64,000 nucleotides of DNA from Pseudomonas asturiensis (GTDB lineage Bacteria > Pseudomonadota > Gammaproteobacteria > Pseudomonadales > Pseudomonadaceae). Location: the NCBI RefSeq assembly GCF_900143095.1, contig NZ_FRDA01000007.1:187803-251802 (forward strand). Reading direction: 5' to 3'. Shown here in pieces: positions 33,119 to 43,397 of this stretch. The notes under the pieces were generated by a model. It did not search any database, was not told where the DNA came from, and worked only from the letters and a program-made list of their open reading frames with translations. Position numbers and translations under genes: made by a program. Every line of letters starts with the position of its first letter. Positions within the stretch are counted from its first letter, which is position 1.

Positions 33119-34376
33119 TCGCACCGCCGATCAGCAGTTGCAGCACGCCAGCGACGATGAGCGCTGGCAGTGTTGCCCCCACATCCGGGTACAGATTGGC
33201 CAGCAAATGGTAGGTGCTGATCCCACCCAGCCAGGCCAGCAGACTCATCCAGCGCAAGCCGCTCGCCACCGCCTGACGGCCTCGACGCCTCAGGATGAAG
33301 TGATCCACCAGCACCACGCCGAACAGCGGCGCGAATACCGAGCCGATCAGCAACAGAAAATTCTGGTATTGCGCCAAAGGCGCGAGGCAGGCGATCAGCG
33401 TGCAGACGATGCCGATGGCCAACGCCAGGTGCTCGACCTTGACCCGCGTCAGAAGCGCCGTTGATACAGCGGCCGAGTGAATGTCGGCGAAGGCGTTTTC
33501 CGACTCGTCCAGCAGAATCAATAGCAACGGAATCCCCAGACCTGCACCCGCCAACGCCAGCAGCAGCGCATGGGTCTCGCCGCTTGGCGCAAACGCCAGG
33601 GTGTAGGCGACGCCCAGCCCCATCAGCCAGAAGTTGCCGATAAAAAACCCCAGGGCCGTACCGCCAAACACATTACGTGCACGCTGGCCGAATCGGGAGT
33701 AATCGGCAATCAACGGCAGCCAGGACAGCGGCATGGCGATAGCGATGTCGAACCCCACGGCAAATGGCATCGACCCGTCACCGGTACGCGCCCAGAGCGC
33801 GGCCAGGTCGGCTTTGGTCAGCAGGTTCCAGGTCAGCCACAGGCAGGCGGCGAGTAACAGCCAGATACCCCAGCGACGCAGAATCCGACGCACGAAGGTC
33901 AGCGGCCCGCCGACCGCCAGCAGCGTGGCCAGCGCGCCGAAGAACAACGTCCAGAGCAAGGGATTGGCCCACAGGCTGCCTTCTGCGAAGGCTCGGGCGC
34001 CCAGAAGGCTGGCGGCATCGCGCATCACAATGATTTCGAACGAGCCCCAGCCGATCAGTTGCAGCAGGTTCAACGACGCGGGTAACGACGCCCCCTTGCT
34101 GCCAAGGCTGAGCTTGAGGGTTGCCATGGAAGACAGGCCGGTGTCAGTGCCGATCACCGCCACACTGGCCAGCAACATGACACCGACCAGCGTGCCGAGG
34201 AAGATCGCCAGCAACGCGCCGGACATGCCCAGCCCCGGTGCGAGCAAAGCACCGGTCTGCAGCACCATCAGGCCGATGCCTAACGAGAACCACAGGGAAA
34301 ACAGATCGCGCCCGCCGAACACCCGCTGGTTGGCAGCGATGGGCGTGTCGGGGGAATAGGTGCCGGGTGTGTTCAC
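33087..34376 (-). CDS. cytX: Putative hydroxymethylpyrimidine transporter CytX
   Basis: 429-aa purine/cytosine permease family protein (NCS1) with about twelve hydrophobic segments, for example LFSLWFSLGIGLMVLQTGALL and PLSWLPLIADYSRFGQ. CytX members cluster with thiamine genes and are proposed to import HMP. Lying downstream of thiC on the same strand fits that. The 205-bp gap to thiC holds two palindromes. The start MNTPGTYSPDTPIAANQRVFGG is typical. Confidence 0.87.
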   Translation of the reverse strand: MNTPGTYSPDTPIAANQRVFGGRDLFSLWFSLGIGLMVLQTGALLAPGLGMSGALLAIFLGTLVGVMLLASVAVIGTDTGLSSMATLKLSLGSKGASLPASLNLLQLIGWGSFEIIVMRDAASLLGARAFAEGSLWANPLLWTLFFGALATLLAVGGPLTFVRRILRRWGIWLLLAACLWLTWNLLTKADLAALWARTGDGSMPFAVGFDIAIAMPLSWLPLIADYSRFGQRARNVFGGTALGFFIGNFWLMGLGVAYTLAFAPSGETHALLLALAGAGLGIPLLLILLDESENAFADIHSAAVSTALLTRVKVEHLALAIGIVCTLIACLAPLAQYQNFLLLIGSVFAPLFGVVLVDHFILRRRGRQAVASGLRWMSLLAWLGGISTYHLLANLYPDVGATLPALIVAGVLQLLIGGAISRGRGTVPA

Positions 34377-34423
34377 GGTTCTGTCTCGGTAAGAAATGAG
34401 TGATGTATCGTCTTGTGGTCCGC

Positions 34424-34466
34424 ACGCGGAGCGTCCTGAGCGGCATCCCCACGCGGGAGCGTGGGA
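34424..34466. repeat. Short intergenic palindromic repeat, copy 1
   Basis: Begins ACGCGGAGCGTCCTGAGCGG and includes two small dyads: ACGC-gga-GCGT (34424-34434) and CCCACGC-ggga-GCGTGGG (34448-34465). It resembles palindromic repeats that are abundant between genes in the P. syringae group (recalled, not searched). A diverged copy lies at 38349-38391. Confidence 0.6.
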
Positions 34467-34544
34467 GGCCTCACCACGTCTTCGACGTAGCGCTGTCGCG
34501 CAGCAAACTCAGTGGGTTACAGGTTGTTTGATAAGAGCGATCTG

Positions 34545-34572
34545 TGTCAGTGCGCGAGCGCGCGCACTGACA
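34545..34572. terminator. Strong stem-loop after thiC
   Basis: TGTCAGTGCGCG, loop AGCG, CGCGCACTGACA: a perfect 12-bp stem 9 bp after the thiC stop. It has no U-tract, so it may be a partial terminator or a processing/stability element between thiC and cytX. Confidence 0.55.
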
Positions 34573-34581
34573 ACCGGCGTG

Positions 34582-36606
<2,025 letters not shown>

Positions 36607-36633
36607 TCAAGAGGACTCGCCGGGAGACGAGAA

Positions 36634-36722
36634 ATCTTGTTCCCTACGCAGGCGCTAACCTGATCAGGTTCAACGGGATCCGGTTTAACCGATCTCAGCC
36701 TCACAGCAAGGCACCCCGACAA
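36634..36722 (-). promoter_or_regulatory. TPP riboswitch (THI element) of thiC
   Basis: Read on the minus strand, the segment contains GTCGGGGTGCC, GGCTGAGATC, CCCGTTGAACCTGATCAGG and GCGTAGGGAACAAG. These are the conserved blocks of the thiamine pyrophosphate aptamer in the right order. It lies about 160 nt upstream of the thiC ATG. With TPP bound it should lower thiC expression. No obvious terminator follows, so control is likely through sequestration of the ribosome site or start region. Confidence 0.95.
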
Positions 36723-36891
36723 GAACGGCGTCAGTCTATGCCGCGTCGAGGCTGTAACGCCAGCGCAATTGCGCAGCCATCGATAAATGGCTGAAATGTC
36801 CGATTGTTGCGTAAAGCGTCTGGCTCTACACTCGCTATCCCGGTCTTTTCGTCAAACCGTGACTATTTTCTTCATGAACAGGGAATGCCTC

Positions 36892-38331
36892 ATGTTGCGC
36901 AAGCTTTCGTTGCTCGTGGTTGTTTCGTGTGCGTCCAGCGGACCGACCTGGGCAGCCGATATGCCACTGCCGACCAAGACCGGCCTGGTTAACGTCTACG
37001 AGCAGGCGGTGGACAACAACGCCGATCTGGCTGCGGCACGCGCCGATTACGCTGCGCGCAAAGAGGCCGTGCCGCAGGCGCGGGCCGGTCTGTTGCCCAA
37101 TATTTCCGGCAGCGCACAGGCCAACAACACACGCACCAGCATCGACCAGCCGCGCGCGAACGCGACCCGCAGCGGCACGGTGTATCAGGCGACCCTGAGC
37201 CAGCCGATCTTTCGTGCCGATCGCTGGTTCCAGCTTCAGGCGGCCGAAGCAGTCAACGAACAGGCTGCGCTTGAACTGTCGGCCACCGAGCAAAACCTGA
37301 TTCTGCAATCGGCACAAAGTTATTTCAGCGTGCTGCGTGCACAGGACAATCTGGCCGCGACCAAGGCCGAGGAATCGGCGTTCAGGCGTCAGCTGGATCA
37401 GGCCAATGAACGCTTCGATGTCGGCCTTTCTGACAAGACCGATGTGCTGCAGGCCCAGGCCAGCTACGACACCTCGCGCGCCAGCCGCATCCTGGCCCAG
37501 CGGCAGGTGGACGATGCGTTTCAGGCGCTGGTGACCCTGACCAACCGCGAATACAACTCCATCGAAGGCATCGTCCACACGCTGCCGGTGCTGGCCCCGA
37601 CGCCCAACGATGCCAAGGCCTGGGTCGACACTGCCGCGCAGCAGAATCTCAACCTGCTGGCCAGCAACTATGCCGTCAACGCCGCCGAGGAAACCCTGCG
37701 CCAGCGCAAGTCCGGGCATGCACCGACACTTGATGCGGTCGCCACTTATCAGCGTGGCGATAACGACGCGCTGGGTTTCAACAACCCCAATTACACGGGG
37801 CAGAATTACAGCGGCGATGTCGAGCAACGCACCATCGGTGTTCAGTTGAACATCCCGATCTACAGCGGCGGCCTGACCAGCTCCCAAGTACGCGAAGCCT
37901 ACTCGCGGCTGAGTCAGAGCGAGCAGCGTCGTGAAGCCTTGCGCCGTCAGGTGGTGGAGAACACCCGTAACCTGCACCGCGCCGTGAATACCGACGTGGA
38001 GCAGGTTCAGGCACGCAAGCAGTCGATCATCTCCAACCAGAGTGCGCTGGAAGCCACGGAAATCGGCTATCAGGTGGGCACACGCAACATCGTCGACGTG
38101 CTGGATGCCCAGCGTCAGTTGTACGCATCGGTGCGTGATTACAACAACACGCGTTACGACTACATCCTCGACAACCTGCGCCTGAAGCAGGCAGCCGGAA
38201 CGCTGAATCCGGGAGATCTGCAGGACCTGTCGCGTTATCTGAAATCCGACTACAACCCGGACAAGGACTTCCTCCCACCGGACCTGGCAGCCGCGGCGCG
38301 CAAGAACTTCGAAAGACCGCCACAGCGCTGA
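36892..38331 (+). CDS. TolC-family outer membrane efflux protein
   Basis: 479 aa with a signal peptide (MLRKLSLLVVVSCASSGPTWAAD). The mature part has the TolC duplicated helical barrel pattern: YEQAVDNNADLAAARADYAA, LSQPIFRADRW, VGLSDKTDVLQAQASYDTSR, NIPIYSGGLTSSQVREA, VGTRNIVDVLDAQRQLY. It forms the outer-membrane exit duct for type I secretion and RND pumps. The ATG at 36892 with upstream AGGGAAT was chosen over 36787. It is divergent from thiC. Confidence 0.93.
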   Translation: MLRKLSLLVVVSCASSGPTWAADMPLPTKTGLVNVYEQAVDNNADLAAARADYAARKEAVPQARAGLLPNISGSAQANNTRTSIDQPRANATRSGTVYQATLSQPIFRADRWFQLQAAEAVNEQAALELSATEQNLILQSAQSYFSVLRAQDNLAATKAEESAFRRQLDQANERFDVGLSDKTDVLQAQASYDTSRASRILAQRQVDDAFQALVTLTNREYNSIEGIVHTLPVLAPTPNDAKAWVDTAAQQNLNLLASNYAVNAAEETLRQRKSGHAPTLDAVATYQRGDNDALGFNNPNYTGQNYSGDVEQRTIGVQLNIPIYSGGLTSSQVREAYSRLSQSEQRREALRRQVVENTRNLHRAVNTDVEQVQARKQSIISNQSALEATEIGYQVGTRNIVDVLDAQRQLYASVRDYNNTRYDYILDNLRLKQAAGTLNPGDLQDLSRYLKSDYNPDKDFLPPDLAAAARKNFERPPQR

Positions 38332-38348
38332 GTGCACGCCAGAATCGG

Positions 38349-38391
38349 ACGCGTAGCATCCTGTGAGGCGTTCCCATGCAGAGCACTCATC
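38349..38391. repeat. Short intergenic palindromic repeat, diverged copy 2
   Basis: Reads ACGCGTAGCATCCTGTGAGG then GCGTTCCCATGCAGAGCA. It aligns with the element at 34424-34466 in the same orientation (ACGCG.AGC.TCCTG...GC.T.CCCA.GC..GAGC) but has lost most of the second dyad. Confidence 0.45.
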
Positions 38392-38430
38392 GTGATACAC
38401 ACGCCCCGGAACTGACGGAATGCAAAACCT

Positions 38431-38516
38431 GTGGGAGCGAGCTTGCTCGCGAAGGAGTCGGTCCACCCAATCGAAAGGTTGTGCTTGAAACACAGCCTTC
38501 GCGAGCAAGCTCCCAC
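38431..38516. repeat. REPIN: inverted pair of Pseudomonas REP sequences
   Basis: GTGGGAGCGAGCTTGCTCGC plus GAAGG (38431-38455) is mirrored by CCTTCGCGAGCAAGCTCCCA (from 38496) to 38516, separated by about 40 bp. Each arm has its own hairpin (GCGAGCTTGCTCGC). This is the well-known GTGGGAGCGAGCTTGCTCGCG class of Pseudomonas REP. It lies between the TolC-family gene and the end of waaA, which converge here. Confidence 0.92.
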
Positions 38517-38581
38517 CGTCCGTTGGCTGCAGCAAGACGTGTGTAGAAAGATGAGCACAGAGGCAGCCGTCACGCTGCGCT

Positions 38582-39862
38582 TCACATCCTTTGGACCAAC
38601 CGCCCAACGCCATCCAGCAAGCGCTGCAACGCGCCCTGATTGGCCTTCATGACACCCAGCCCGGCTTCAGCCATTGTTTGCGCCAAACGAGGCTGATCGA
38701 ACAGGCGCTGTACGGCGACAGCCAGCGCGGTGGAGTCGACGACTTCTTCCAGCGCCCCGGCATCACGCAGCATCGCGGCGATTTCGAGGAAATTGAACAG
38801 GTGCGGGCCGCTCAGCACTGGCCTGGCCAGCGCCGCAGGTTCCAGCAGATTGTGACCGCCATTGGGCACCAGGCTACCACCGACGAAAGCGCTGTCTGCC
38901 AGCGCATACAGAAACAGCAGCTCACCCATGGTATCGCCCAGCAGCACCGAGACCCCGGGCGTGACGACCTGTGCGGTTGAGCGCCGAATCGTCGTGAAGC
39001 CCTGCTGCTGACACAACCCATACACGCTATCGAAGCGCTCGGGGTGACGCGGCACCAGAATCAATAACGCATCGGGACGGCTCGACAACAGCGTGCGATG
39101 CGCAGCCAGCACGCTTTCATCCTCACCTGCATGGGTACTGGCCGCAATCCACACCGGGCGTTGCGTGGCTTGCCACTGTTCGCGCAGCGCGGCGGCTCGC
39201 GCCAGCAACTGCGGGTCAATGCTCAGGTCGAACTTGATCGAGCCCGTTACCGTGACGCATTCAGGTCGCGCACCCAGATCGCGAAAGCGCTGGGCTTCGA
39301 CTTCAGTCTGCACTGCGAACCAGGACATTTCGGCAAGCATCGGCCGGGTCAGCTTTTCAAACCGCCCATAGCCCCGCGCCGAGCGTTCCGACAGCCGCGC
39401 ATTGGCCAGCACCACAGGAATGCCGCGCGTGCTGCATTGATGAATGTGGTTGGGCCACAATTCGGTTTCCATGATGATGCCCAGCCGCGGCTGCACATGA
39501 TCGAGGAAGCGCCCGGCCGCCCAAGGCAGGTCATAGGGCAGGTAACAATGCTGAATGCGCGACTCGTTGGCGAACATGGCCTTGATTCGCTCCGAACCTG
39601 TGGGCGTCATGCAAGTCACAGTGATCGGCAGTTCGGGATACTGCGCCAGTAAAGCGCGGATCATGGGCGCGGCAGCAATGCTCTCGCCCACCGACACCGC
39701 ATGCACCCAGAGGCCGCCGCGCTGCATCGGCGCAAGGCCCATGGCGAAGCGTTCGCCGATGCGCTGCCGATACGCCGGAGCCTTGCGCGCACGCAACCAC
39801 AGCCGCAGGGCAACCAGCGGCAAACCGAGATGGAACAGGAAGGTGTAGAGGGTTCTATTCAT
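38582..39862 (-). CDS. waaA: Kdo transferase WaaA (KdtA)
   Basis: Adds Kdo residues to lipid IVA at the cytoplasmic face of the inner membrane. It has 426 aa from MNRTLYTFLFHLGLPLVALR, whose hydrophobic start acts as a membrane anchor. Visible family blocks are VHAVSVGESIAAAP (catalytic glutamate), IIMETELWPN, VTGSIKFDL, and the C-terminal GGSLVPNGGHNLLEPAALA. The open frame extends far upstream, antisense to the SMR gene, but that leader is not coding. Confidence 0.96.
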   Translation of the reverse strand: MNRTLYTFLFHLGLPLVALRLWLRARKAPAYRQRIGERFAMGLAPMQRGGLWVHAVSVGESIAAAPMIRALLAQYPELPITVTCMTPTGSERIKAMFANESRIQHCYLPYDLPWAAGRFLDHVQPRLGIIMETELWPNHIHQCSTRGIPVVLANARLSERSARGYGRFEKLTRPMLAEMSWFAVQTEVEAQRFRDLGARPECVTVTGSIKFDLSIDPQLLARAAALREQWQATQRPVWIAASTHAGEDESVLAAHRTLLSSRPDALLILVPRHPERFDSVYGLCQQQGFTTIRRSTAQVVTPGVSVLLGDTMGELLFLYALADSAFVGGSLVPNGGHNLLEPAALARPVLSGPHLFNFLEIAAMLRDAGALEEVVDSTALAVAVQRLFDQPRLAQTMAEAGLGVMKANQGALQRLLDGVGRLVQRM

Positions 39863-40000
39863 GGGCGCGGAGTTTATCAGCCCGCCTGCGCAATGCCACA
39901 ACCACCTGAAGACGCAAACGCGATGACCGAGGGCGTGGGCGTTACCCGGCCTGTCACCGCTGATCACTAGAATGCGCAGTCTCATACAAGGAAAAATGCC

Positions 40001-40333
40001 ATGAATCCGTACTACCTGCTGGGCGTCGCGATCTGCGCCGAAGTCATTGCCACCACCTCGATGAAAGCGGTGAAAGGCTTCAGCACCCCGCTTCCCCTGC
40101 TGCTGGTCATCGGTGGCTACGCAGTTGCGTTCTGGATGCTGATTCTGGTGATGCGCACCATTCCGGTCGGCATTACCTACGCCATCTGGTCGGGCATGGG
40201 CATCGTCATGGTGAGTATTGCGGCATTCTTCGTGTATGGGCAGAAACTCGACCTGCCTGCCTTGCTGGGGATGGGCATGATCGTCGCGGGAGTGGTGGTC
40301 ATTCAGTTGTTCTCGAAAACCGCCGGGCATTGA
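40001..40333 (+). CDS. Small multidrug resistance (SMR/EmrE-type) transporter
   Basis: 110-aa protein with four membrane helices. The essential membrane glutamate is E14 in CAEVIATTSMK. Other SMR signatures are GYAVAFWMLILVMRTIPVG and YAIWSGMGIVMVSI. It works as an antiparallel dimer exchanging protons for cationic drugs or quaternary amines. The gene is single; the substrate range cannot be told from sequence. Confidence 0.93.
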   Translation: MNPYYLLGVAICAEVIATTSMKAVKGFSTPLPLLLVIGGYAVAFWMLILVMRTIPVGITYAIWSGMGIVMVSIAAFFVYGQKLDLPALLGMGMIVAGVVVIQLFSKTAGH

Positions 40334-40381
40334 AATTCCGTTCCCTTATAATGGCCGCAATCTTTACTCACTGAGGTGCCC

Positions 40382-41557
40382 ATGCCATCTGTTATTTCCA
40401 CTGACGTCCTGATTGTCGGCGCGGGCATCGCCGGCCTCTGGCTCAATGCCCGATTGCGTCGTCAAGGGTTCTCGACAGTGCTGGTAGAAAGCGCAAGCCT
40501 GGGTGGCGGACAAAGCCTGAAGTCTCAAGGGATCATTCACGGCGGGGCCAAGTACGCGCTGCACGGAGCACTGTCGGGTGCCTCCGAAGCCATTGCCGAC
40601 ATGCCGCGTCGCTGGCGTGAAGCCCTCGACGGCAAGGGCGAGCTGGACCTGTCCGGCGTGCGTCTGCTGTCAGACGCTCATTACCTCTGGTCGCCAGGCA
40701 CCATCGCGGGCAACCTGACCAGCTTCTTCGCCAGCAAGGCAGTGCGCGGGCGTGTGGATCAGGTCAAGGGCGAGCAACTGCCGCCCGCGCTGCAACACCC
40801 TAAATTCAAGGGCAAGGTGTACCGGCTGGCCGAATTGGTCGTCGATGTGCCGAGCCTGGTCAATCGCCTGGCGGAGCTGGCCGGTGACAGCCTGCTCGCC
40901 GGCCAGCAGATCGAACCGCTGTACGAAGGCGATGAACTGATCGGCCTGCGGATCGATGGCCGGGACATTCACGCGCAACGTATCGTGCTTAGCGCGGGGG
41001 GCGGCAACGCAGACCTGTTGCAGGCCGTCGGCCTCTCGCAACCGCAGATGCAGCGTCGCCCGTTGCACATGGTGCTGGTCAAGGGGCCGACCCTCAAGCC
41101 GTTGTATGCCCACTGCCTGGGTGGCGGCACCAAGCCGCGCATCACCGTGACTACGCACCCCGCAGCCGACGGCCAGTGGGTCTGGTACCTGGGTGGCGAC
41201 CTGGCCGAAGCTGACGGCGTGGCGCGTGAGCCCGAAGCGCAGATCGCTGTTGCCCGCAAGGAGCTAGAAGCGCTGCTGCCGTGGGTCGATCTGAGTCAGG
41301 CGCAATGGGCGACCTTGCGGGTTGACCGCGCAGAGCCCGCACAGTCAGGTCTGGTACGTCCCGATAACGCGTTTCTGGACAGCCAGAAGCGCCTGATGGT
41401 GGGCTGGCCGACCAAGCTGGCGCTGGCACCGGACTTCGCCGACCGCGTGCTGTCAGTCCTCTCCAGAGAAGGCATCCACCCGACGCCCCAACCACCGCTG
41501 GCAGGTGTGCCGAAGCCGCCTATCGCCATACCTGTCTGGGATCAACTGCTGCCATGA
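40382..41557 (+). CDS. FAD-dependent oxidoreductase (DadA/GlpD-like fold)
   Basis: 391 aa with an N-terminal dinucleotide-binding fold, VLIVGAGIAGLWLNARLRRQG (GxGxxG). The C-terminal part includes AGGGNADLL and TKPRITVTTHPAADGQWVWY, consistent with the DAO family of amine/amino-acid oxidoreductases. The substrate is not known. I took the ATG at 40382, preceded by GAGGTG, over an earlier GTG. Its stop overlaps the next gene by 4 bp, so the two are coupled. Confidence 0.85.
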   Translation: MPSVISTDVLIVGAGIAGLWLNARLRRQGFSTVLVESASLGGGQSLKSQGIIHGGAKYALHGALSGASEAIADMPRRWREALDGKGELDLSGVRLLSDAHYLWSPGTIAGNLTSFFASKAVRGRVDQVKGEQLPPALQHPKFKGKVYRLAELVVDVPSLVNRLAELAGDSLLAGQQIEPLYEGDELIGLRIDGRDIHAQRIVLSAGGGNADLLQAVGLSQPQMQRRPLHMVLVKGPTLKPLYAHCLGGGTKPRITVTTHPAADGQWVWYLGGDLAEADGVAREPEAQIAVARKELEALLPWVDLSQAQWATLRVDRAEPAQSGLVRPDNAFLDSQKRLMVGWPTKLALAPDFADRVLSVLSREGIHPTPQPPLAGVPKPPIAIPVWDQLLP

Positions 41558-42369
41558 GCCTGAAAACCCTGCACGACCTGCACCGCCCGTTTGGCAGCAC
41601 CGGCCTGAACGTCTCGCCGCTGGGCCTGGGCACCGTCAAACTGGGGCGTGATCAAGGGGTCAAGTACCCGAGCGGATTCAAGATCCCTGACGATCAGCAG
41701 GCCGCCATGCTGCTCAAGATGGCCCGGGACATGGGCATCAACCTGATCGACACTGCGCCTGCCTACGGCACCAGCGAAGAGCGTCTTGGCCCGCTATTGC
41801 GCGGCCAGCGTCAGGACTGGGTCATCGTCAGCAAGGTGGGTGAAGAGTTCGTGAACGGACAGTCGAGCCACGATTTCAGCGCCGAACACACCCGGCTGTC
41901 GGTAGAGCGCAGCCTGAAACGTCTTGAAACCGACTTTCTCGATCTGGTGCTGGTCCACTCGGACGGCAATGATCTGGCGATTCTTGAAGAAATGGCGGTG
42001 TACGAAACCCTTGCCGCGCTCAAACGTGAAGGCAAGATCCGTGGCTTCGGTTTTTCCGGCAAGACCGTAGAGGGTGGTCTGTTGGCACTGCGCGACGGGG
42101 ACTGCGCCATGGTTACCTATAATCTCAATGAACAGGGTGAGAAACCGGTTCTGGACTACGCTGCTGCCCACGGCAAAGGTGTTCTGGTCAAGAAAGCCTT
42201 GGCCAGCGGACATGTGTGCCTGACACCCGGGACGGATCCGGTGCAGGCCAGTTTCCAGTTACTGTTTGAACACCCGGGCGTCGCCAGTGCTATTGTCGGG
42301 ACCATCAACCCCCTGCACCTGGCGCACAACGTTGCCACCGCTGCTGCCGTGATTTGCCGTCAAGCCTGA
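41554..42369 (+). CDS. Aldo/keto reductase
   Basis: 271-aa NADPH-type TIM-barrel oxidoreductase. The catalytic tetrad is visible: the aspartate of NLIDTAPAYG, the tyrosine of AYGTSEERLG, the lysine of WVIVSKVGEEF and the histidine of LDLVLVHSDGN. The C-terminal cofactor region VASAIVGTINPLHL is present. Together with the overlapping FAD oxidoreductase and the following Nudix-like gene it forms a three-gene operon of unknown pathway. Confidence 0.9.
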   Translation: MSLKTLHDLHRPFGSTGLNVSPLGLGTVKLGRDQGVKYPSGFKIPDDQQAAMLLKMARDMGINLIDTAPAYGTSEERLGPLLRGQRQDWVIVSKVGEEFVNGQSSHDFSAEHTRLSVERSLKRLETDFLDLVLVHSDGNDLAILEEMAVYETLAALKREGKIRGFGFSGKTVEGGLLALRDGDCAMVTYNLNEQGEKPVLDYAAAHGKGVLVKKALASGHVCLTPGTDPVQASFQLLFEHPGVASAIVGTINPLHLAHNVATAAAVICRQA

Positions 42370-42405
42370 TTTAGGCGGCCGACCCCAACGCAAGAAGGAG
42401 CCGAT

Positions 42406-43368
42406 ATGCCGCGAACATTGATTCGGAAGAATCCCAGCAACTTCAAGACCCTGCCGCTGTTCGTCGAAGCCACCCCTGAAAGCCTGAGCTATCAGAGCAT
42501 CGGCATGCCGATGAACTTCACTCAGACCTTGCAGCGTCGGCGCAAGATCGAAGTGCCCGACACCGAACGTTTCGCCACCGAACTGGCCAACCTGGGCGTG
42601 TCCATTCGCCTGACCATCAGTTGGCAGAATCGCGATTACTGGGTGCTGGTGCGTCAGCGTCGCCAGGACCGCGGCGACGTGGTGCTCAAGCTGATTTCCG
42701 GCTACGTTCCGGCCCATGAGCTGACGCTGCCGCTGCACACTGCCATCCAGGAAGTGGCCGAAGAATGCCTGATCGAAACGCCACAAGGCTGGCTGAGCGG
42801 AATGTTCAAGGACACCTGGCTGCCCGCGCCTTACGCGTCGGCGCTGCATTACCGTGAAGCCATGCCCTTTACCCTGAGCCCGCTTTCAGGTGCAGCAAGA
42901 CCGGTGCGGGCCGGCAACCTGATGCTGCTGGAACGCCCGCGGGCCTACGTGCACTTGCCAACCGCATCCCTGCAATTGATCTACGACATGCGTCTGGAAA
43001 TTCCAAAAGAAGCACGCCCGATCAGCCTGTTCCACGTCGACGAGATGCTGGAAAACGATCAACTGGTCGCGCGCCTGAATCGAAGCAGACCTGACCTGTA
43101 CCTGATGCCGCTGGAAAATGGCTCGCCGCTACCTGAGCTTTACACCCTCAAGCGCGACAAGCTGACCCCGGCAGGCACACGCGGTCTGTACCTGGCAGAG
43201 AGCTTTGCCGCACAGGACGGCTGGGTAGTGCGCGAGGAAAGAATTCGCTGGAAGGACTGGTTGCGTCAGCAAGGCATGAGCCCGCCACCGAAGAAGACGG
43301 GGCTCAAACGCCTGACCAACAAGGCCAGAGAGCTGTTGAGCCTGGCGCGCGGCAGCCTGAGCAAGTAA
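42406..43368 (+). CDS. Conserved hypothetical protein with a degenerate Nudix-like motif
   Basis: 320 aa, soluble. I do not recognise an established function; homologues in this position are sometimes labelled metal ABC transporter ATPase, for which I see no Walker motifs. Residues 99-123 read SGYVPAHE, nine residues, QEVAEECLI. This mimics a Nudix box: G99, E105, E116, E119 and E120 are retained, while the first arginine is Q115 and the spacing is longer by two. The C-terminus is basic. It follows the aldo/keto reductase by 36 bp, probably in the same operon. Confidence 0.6.
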   Translation: MPRTLIRKNPSNFKTLPLFVEATPESLSYQSIGMPMNFTQTLQRRRKIEVPDTERFATELANLGVSIRLTISWQNRDYWVLVRQRRQDRGDVVLKLISGYVPAHELTLPLHTAIQEVAEECLIETPQGWLSGMFKDTWLPAPYASALHYREAMPFTLSPLSGAARPVRAGNLMLLERPRAYVHLPTASLQLIYDMRLEIPKEARPISLFHVDEMLENDQLVARLNRSRPDLYLMPLENGSPLPELYTLKRDKLTPAGTRGLYLAESFAAQDGWVVREERIRWKDWLRQQGMSPPPKKTGLKRLTNKARELLSLARGSLSK

Positions 43369-43397
43369 GCGGTGTGACCGGAAAGCCCCGGGCACCA

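Noticed and set aside
39863..40330. Upstream extension of the waaA frame, antisense to the SMR transporter gene
   Set aside because: The extension is His/Arg/Gln-rich shadow sequence; the natural membrane-anchoring N-terminus of WaaA starts at 39862.
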